Assembly (NCBI RefSeq): GCF_004297875.1 | Contig: NZ_SCSK01000035.1 | Span: forward strand, 186,001 to 250,000 | Direction of reading: 5' to 3' | DNA: 64,000 nucleotides | DNA from: Pandoraea sp. | Lineage (GTDB): Bacteria > Pseudomonadota > Gammaproteobacteria > Burkholderiales > Burkholderiaceae | In this document: one piece after another, positions 61,195 through 64,000 of the stretch | How positions within the stretch are numbered: the stretch's first letter is position 1 | Layout of the letters: the number at the start of each line of letters is the position of its first letter | Translations under genes and position numbers: made by a program | Notes under the pieces: model-generated | What the model was told of the DNA's origin: nothing | Databases searched by the model: none | Seen by the model: only the letters and a program-made list of their open reading frames with translations

Positions 61195-63528
61195 TCAGGG
61201 CGTGGCAGTCGTCCCCGGTGTCATTTGCGGCAACACCGGCATCAGATCCGTCACCTTGAATTTTGTTGCCGGAGCGCGGCCCCGGCGCGCGCGCTTGCCG
61301 AGGTGCGGGGTCAGCGCTTCGCCGGCGAGCGTCGCCTGTTGCGGCTTGCCGCCACGGCCCACGCCAAACAGCACCAGCCCGCCCGGGCCGATCGGCAGAG
61401 CCTGCAGCAAGGTCTCCTTGCCGCCGAGGTCAATGAGCGTGAGCCCGCGCCCTCCGCCACTGAGCGACTTGATTTCATCCAGCTCGCATACCAGCACGCG
61501 CCCGTCGGCCGACAGGCACGCCAGTTGATGCGCGCCTTGCCAGACAGGCGCCGGCCGCAGCGGCGCGGCGCCGTCGTCGATCGTCATGAACGCCTTGCCG
61601 GCCTTGACGCGGCTGACCATATCGCCGATCCGCGCGGTAAAACCAAAGCCGGCGCTGGTCGCCAGCATCAGCACCTGTTCGGCCGGTCCAGCGAAATAAT
61701 GCGTCAGATGCGATCCTGGCTCCAGCTCGACCAGCGACGTCATCGGCACGCCATCGCCGCGCCCGCCGGGCAACGCCGAGACCGGCACCGAGTAGACCCG
61801 GCCGCTGCTGCCCCAGGCGATCAGTTGATCGACCGAGCGGCACTCGAATGCGCCATACAGGGCGTCGCCGCTTTTGAAGCTGAATTGCTGCTGATCGAGA
61901 CCATGCCCTTTTTGCGTGCGCAGCCAGCCCTTTTGCGACACCACCACGGTAACGGGTTCGTCGACTACGCGCGTCTCCAGGGTGGCGCGCTTTTCCTCCT
62001 GGATCAACGTGCGGCGGGCGTCGCCGAATTGCTTGGCGTCCGCCTCGATCTCCCTGATGATGAGCCGCTTCATGGCCGTCTCGCTGGCGAGCAGTTCTTC
62101 GAGCTTGGCCTTTTCGTCACGCAGCGTTGCCAGCTCCTGTTCGAGCTTGATCGCTTCGAGACGGGCCAATTGGCGCAAGCGGATTTCGAGAATATCTTCG
62201 GCTTGCCGCTCGCTCAGACCGAACGCTTCGATCAACGCCGTCTTGGGTTCGTCCGATTCGCGAATAATGCGAATCACCTCGTCGATATTGAGGAAGACCG
62301 TCAGACGCCCTTCCAGGATGTGAATGCGATCGTCCACCTTGCCGAGTCGATACTGCGTGCGGCGCGTGACCGTGGCAAAGCGAAAGCCGATCCATTCGCT
62401 CAGGATGTCGCGTAGCGATTTCTGGCGCGGCCGGCCGTCGGCGCCGATCATCACCAGATTGATCGCCGCGTTCGACTCCATGCTGGTATGCGCCAGCAGC
62501 GCATTGACAAACTCGGTCTGATCGATCCGGCTCGACTTCGGTTCGAACACCAGCCTGACCGGCGCGTTCTTGCCAGATTCGTCGCGCACCGCGTCGAGCA
62601 GCGCCAGCACGCTTTGCTTGAGCTGCGTCTGCTCGGGAGTCAGCGACTTCTTGCCGAGCTTGACCTTTGGGTTGGTGATTTCCTCGATCTCTTCGAGCAC
62701 TTTCTGGCAGGAGGCGTTGGGCGGCAATTCATGCACCACCAGTTGCCACTGACCACGCGCCAGCTCCTCGATTTTCCAGCGCGCCCGCACTTTCAGACTG
62801 CCGCGGCCGGCCTCGTAGGCGGCGCGGATGTCGGCCTGGCTCGAAATGATCTGGCCACCGCCTGGAAAATCGGGTGCGCTGATGTGGTCGAGCAAGTCGC
62901 CCGAATCGAGCTTCGGATTGCGAATCAAGGCGATCGCCGCGTCGGCCACCTCGCGCAGATTGTGCGACGGAATCTCGGTCGCCAGCCCCACCGCAATGCC
63001 GGAAGCGCCATTGAGCAGCACGAACGGCAGACGCGCCGGCAAGGTCCTGGGCTCTTCGGTCGAACCGTCATAGTTAGGCACGAAATCGACCGTGCCGGCA
63101 TCGATTTCGTCGAGCAGCAGGCGAGCGATCGGCGTCAGGCGTGCTTCGGTGTAGCGCATGGCCGCCGCACCATCGCCGTCGCGCGAGCCGAAATTACCTT
63201 GCCCGTCGATCAGCGGATACCGCATCGAGAAGCCTTGGGCCAGACGTACCAGGGCGTCATAGGCCGACTGGTCGCCGTGCGGGTGAAACTTGCCCAGCAC
63301 GTCGCCGACCACGCGCGCGGACTTGACCGGTTTGGCGTCGGCCGCCAGCCCCATCTCGTTCATCGCGAAGAGGATGCGGCGCTGCACCGGCTTTTGCCCA
63401 TCGCAAACGTCGGGCAGCGCGCGCCCCTTGACCACGCTGACCGCATAGTCGAGGTAGGCGCGTTCGGCATAGGCGCCGAGCGTCAGGGCATCGGCATCCG
63501 GCTCGAAAAGAATGTCTTGTTGTTCCAT
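61195..63528 (-). CDS. parC: DNA topoisomerase IV subunit A
   Basis: 777 residues. The 5Y-CAP/winged-helix region shows [50 protein letters not shown] with the active-site tyrosine in the last. Position 80 (E. coli ParC numbering) is Gln where enterobacteria have Ser. The C-terminal six-bladed beta-pinwheel is present and ends with a basic tail. parE lies 49 bases upstream. Confidence 0.97.
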   Translation of the reverse strand: MEQQDILFEPDADALTLGAYAERAYLDYAVSVVKGRALPDVCDGQKPVQRRILFAMNEMGLAADAKPVKSARVVGDVLGKFHPHGDQSAYDALVRLAQGFSMRYPLIDGQGNFGSRDGDGAAAMRYTEARLTPIARLLLDEIDAGTVDFVPNYDGSTEEPRTLPARLPFVLLNGASGIAVGLATEIPSHNLREVADAAIALIRNPKLDSGDLLDHISAPDFPGGGQIISSQADIRAAYEAGRGSLKVRARWKIEELARGQWQLVVHELPPNASCQKVLEEIEEITNPKVKLGKKSLTPEQTQLKQSVLALLDAVRDESGKNAPVRLVFEPKSSRIDQTEFVNALLAHTSMESNAAINLVMIGADGRPRQKSLRDILSEWIGFRFATVTRRTQYRLGKVDDRIHILEGRLTVFLNIDEVIRIIRESDEPKTALIEAFGLSERQAEDILEIRLRQLARLEAIKLEQELATLRDEKAKLEELLASETAMKRLIIREIEADAKQFGDARRTLIQEEKRATLETRVVDEPVTVVVSQKGWLRTQKGHGLDQQQFSFKSGDALYGAFECRSVDQLIAWGSSGRVYSVPVSALPGGRGDGVPMTSLVELEPGSHLTHYFAGPAEQVLMLATSAGFGFTARIGDMVSRVKAGKAFMTIDDGAAPLRPAPVWQGAHQLACLSADGRVLVCELDEIKSLSGGGRGLTLIDLGGKETLLQALPIGPGGLVLFGVGRGGKPQQATLAGEALTPHLGKRARRGRAPATKFKVTDLMPVLPQMTPGTTATP

Positions 63529-63577
63529 AAATCAGCTGTGCATTTTCAGAAATCGGAGAGAAGATTCGGCCAGTCGC

Positions 63578-64000
63578 TCAGATGTCGGCTTGCGCCTCGT
63601 TGCCTTTCTCTTCGAGCCAACTGCGGCGCGCCGCCGCTTCGCCTTTGCCCATCAACATATTCATGCGCGCGACGGTCGTATCGAAATCGAGCTCGCCGAG
63701 CTTGACCGGGCTCAGGCGGCGGGTGTCGGGATTCATGGTGGTCTCCCACAATTGCTCCGCGCTCATTTCGCCCAGCCCCTTGAATCGGCTGATCGCCCAA
63801 CTACCCTCGCGCACGCCTTCCTTGCGCAGCTTGTCCAGAATCGCCTCCAGCTCGCCTTCATCAAGCGCATACAGCTTCTGGACCGGCTTCTTGCCGCGCG
63901 CCGGCGCGTCGACCCGATACAGCGGCGGGCGTGCGACGAACACATGACCGCGCGCAATCAACTGCGGGAAGTGACGGAAGAACAGCGTCAACAGCAATAC
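63578..64000 (-). CDS. parE: DNA topoisomerase IV subunit B, C-terminal part
   Basis: Only about 141 C-terminal residues are in the window; the start lies beyond base 64000. Visible are part of the TOPRIM-adjacent region (RPPLYRVDAPARGKKP), RFKGLGEMSAEQLWETTMNPDTRRL (the typical GyrB/ParE stretch) and the end of the protein. It runs into parC, 49 bases apart. Confidence 0.96.
   Translation of the reverse strand, partial: VLLLTLFFRHFPQLIARGHVFVARPPLYRVDAPARGKKPVQKLYALDEGELEAILDKLRKEGVREGSWAISRFKGLGEMSAEQLWETTMNPDTRRLSPVKLGELDFDTTVARMNMLMGKGEAAARRSWLEEKGNEAQADI

Overview
The window is a continuous stretch of GC-rich bacterial chromosome that reads as core genome of a betaproteobacterium, most likely Burkholderiales/Burkholderiaceae. 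This rests on several gene neighbourhoods: eno-kdsA-pyrG, uvrB divergent from an aromatic aminotransferase, a full iscRSUA/hscBA-fdx-iscX block, an intracellular PHB depolymerase, a lone RnfB/RsxB-type ferredoxin coupled to nth, and families typical of the order (DUF1841, DUF2917, the so-called Gcr recombinase). The genus cannot be fixed from the sequence alone; something like Pandoraea or Burkholderia sensu lato would fit. I see no insertion sequence, prophage, integrase or CRISPR array. Genes are densely packed, with many ATGA start/stop overlaps.

Layout. 1-12.0 kb: end of hslO, a small lipoprotein, then a long minus-strand block of ftsB, eno, kdsA, pyrG, an alpha/beta hydrolase, comEC, tatD, lolD and lolC/E. 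12.0-19.1 kb: plus-strand genes, namely an RpfE-like protein overlapping recJ, prfB with its programmed +1 frameshift, an Ivy-type lysozyme inhibitor overlapping prfB, lysS and a glycine-zipper outer-membrane protein. 19.1-25.3 kb: iron-sulfur cluster (ISC) assembly genes on the minus strand, with an IscR-type operator/promoter ahead of iscR and a terminator-like hairpin between the iscRSUA part and the hscBA-fdx-iscX part. 25.3-28.3 kb: a large membrane protein of the Gcr 'recombinase' family, a low-molecular-weight tyrosine phosphatase, a pair of DnaA-box-like sites and an initiator tRNA-fMet.

28.3-34.9 kb: uvrB, aromatic aminotransferase, phaZ with a palindrome over its promoter, a TetR regulator, rsxB-like and nth. 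35.5-48.1 kb: nitroreductase, EamA transporter, DUF1841, two small cytochromes c, a MoxR-type AAA ATPase with a VWA partner, a BenE-type transporter, threonine/serine dehydratase, PaiB-like protein, DUF2322, a spermidine-synthase-like methyltransferase fold, a hypoxanthine-DNA glycosylase overlapping ubiC, and htpG.

48.2-53.5 kb holds the least explained unit. A MocR-type regulator faces an operon of DUF2917, a glyoxalase-like protein, an EamA exporter, a LysN-like aminotransferase and a RidA-family protein. Three ACTGTAC repeats lie in the shared control region and a strong terminator closes the operon. 53.6-56.9 kb: an MFS transporter and two half-size chromate transporters facing a LysR regulator. 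57-60.7 kb: a LysR regulator facing hmgA-fahA (homogentisate catabolism). 60.7-64 kb: a CopD-like membrane protein, parC and the C-terminal end of parE.

The window is mostly housekeeping: cluster assembly, DNA repair, topoisomerase IV, translation and envelope biogenesis. Its more interesting features are regulatory (control sites, a split ISC operon, the MocR operon) and some families whose usual labels do not fit what the sequence shows (Gcr recombinase, spermidine synthase).
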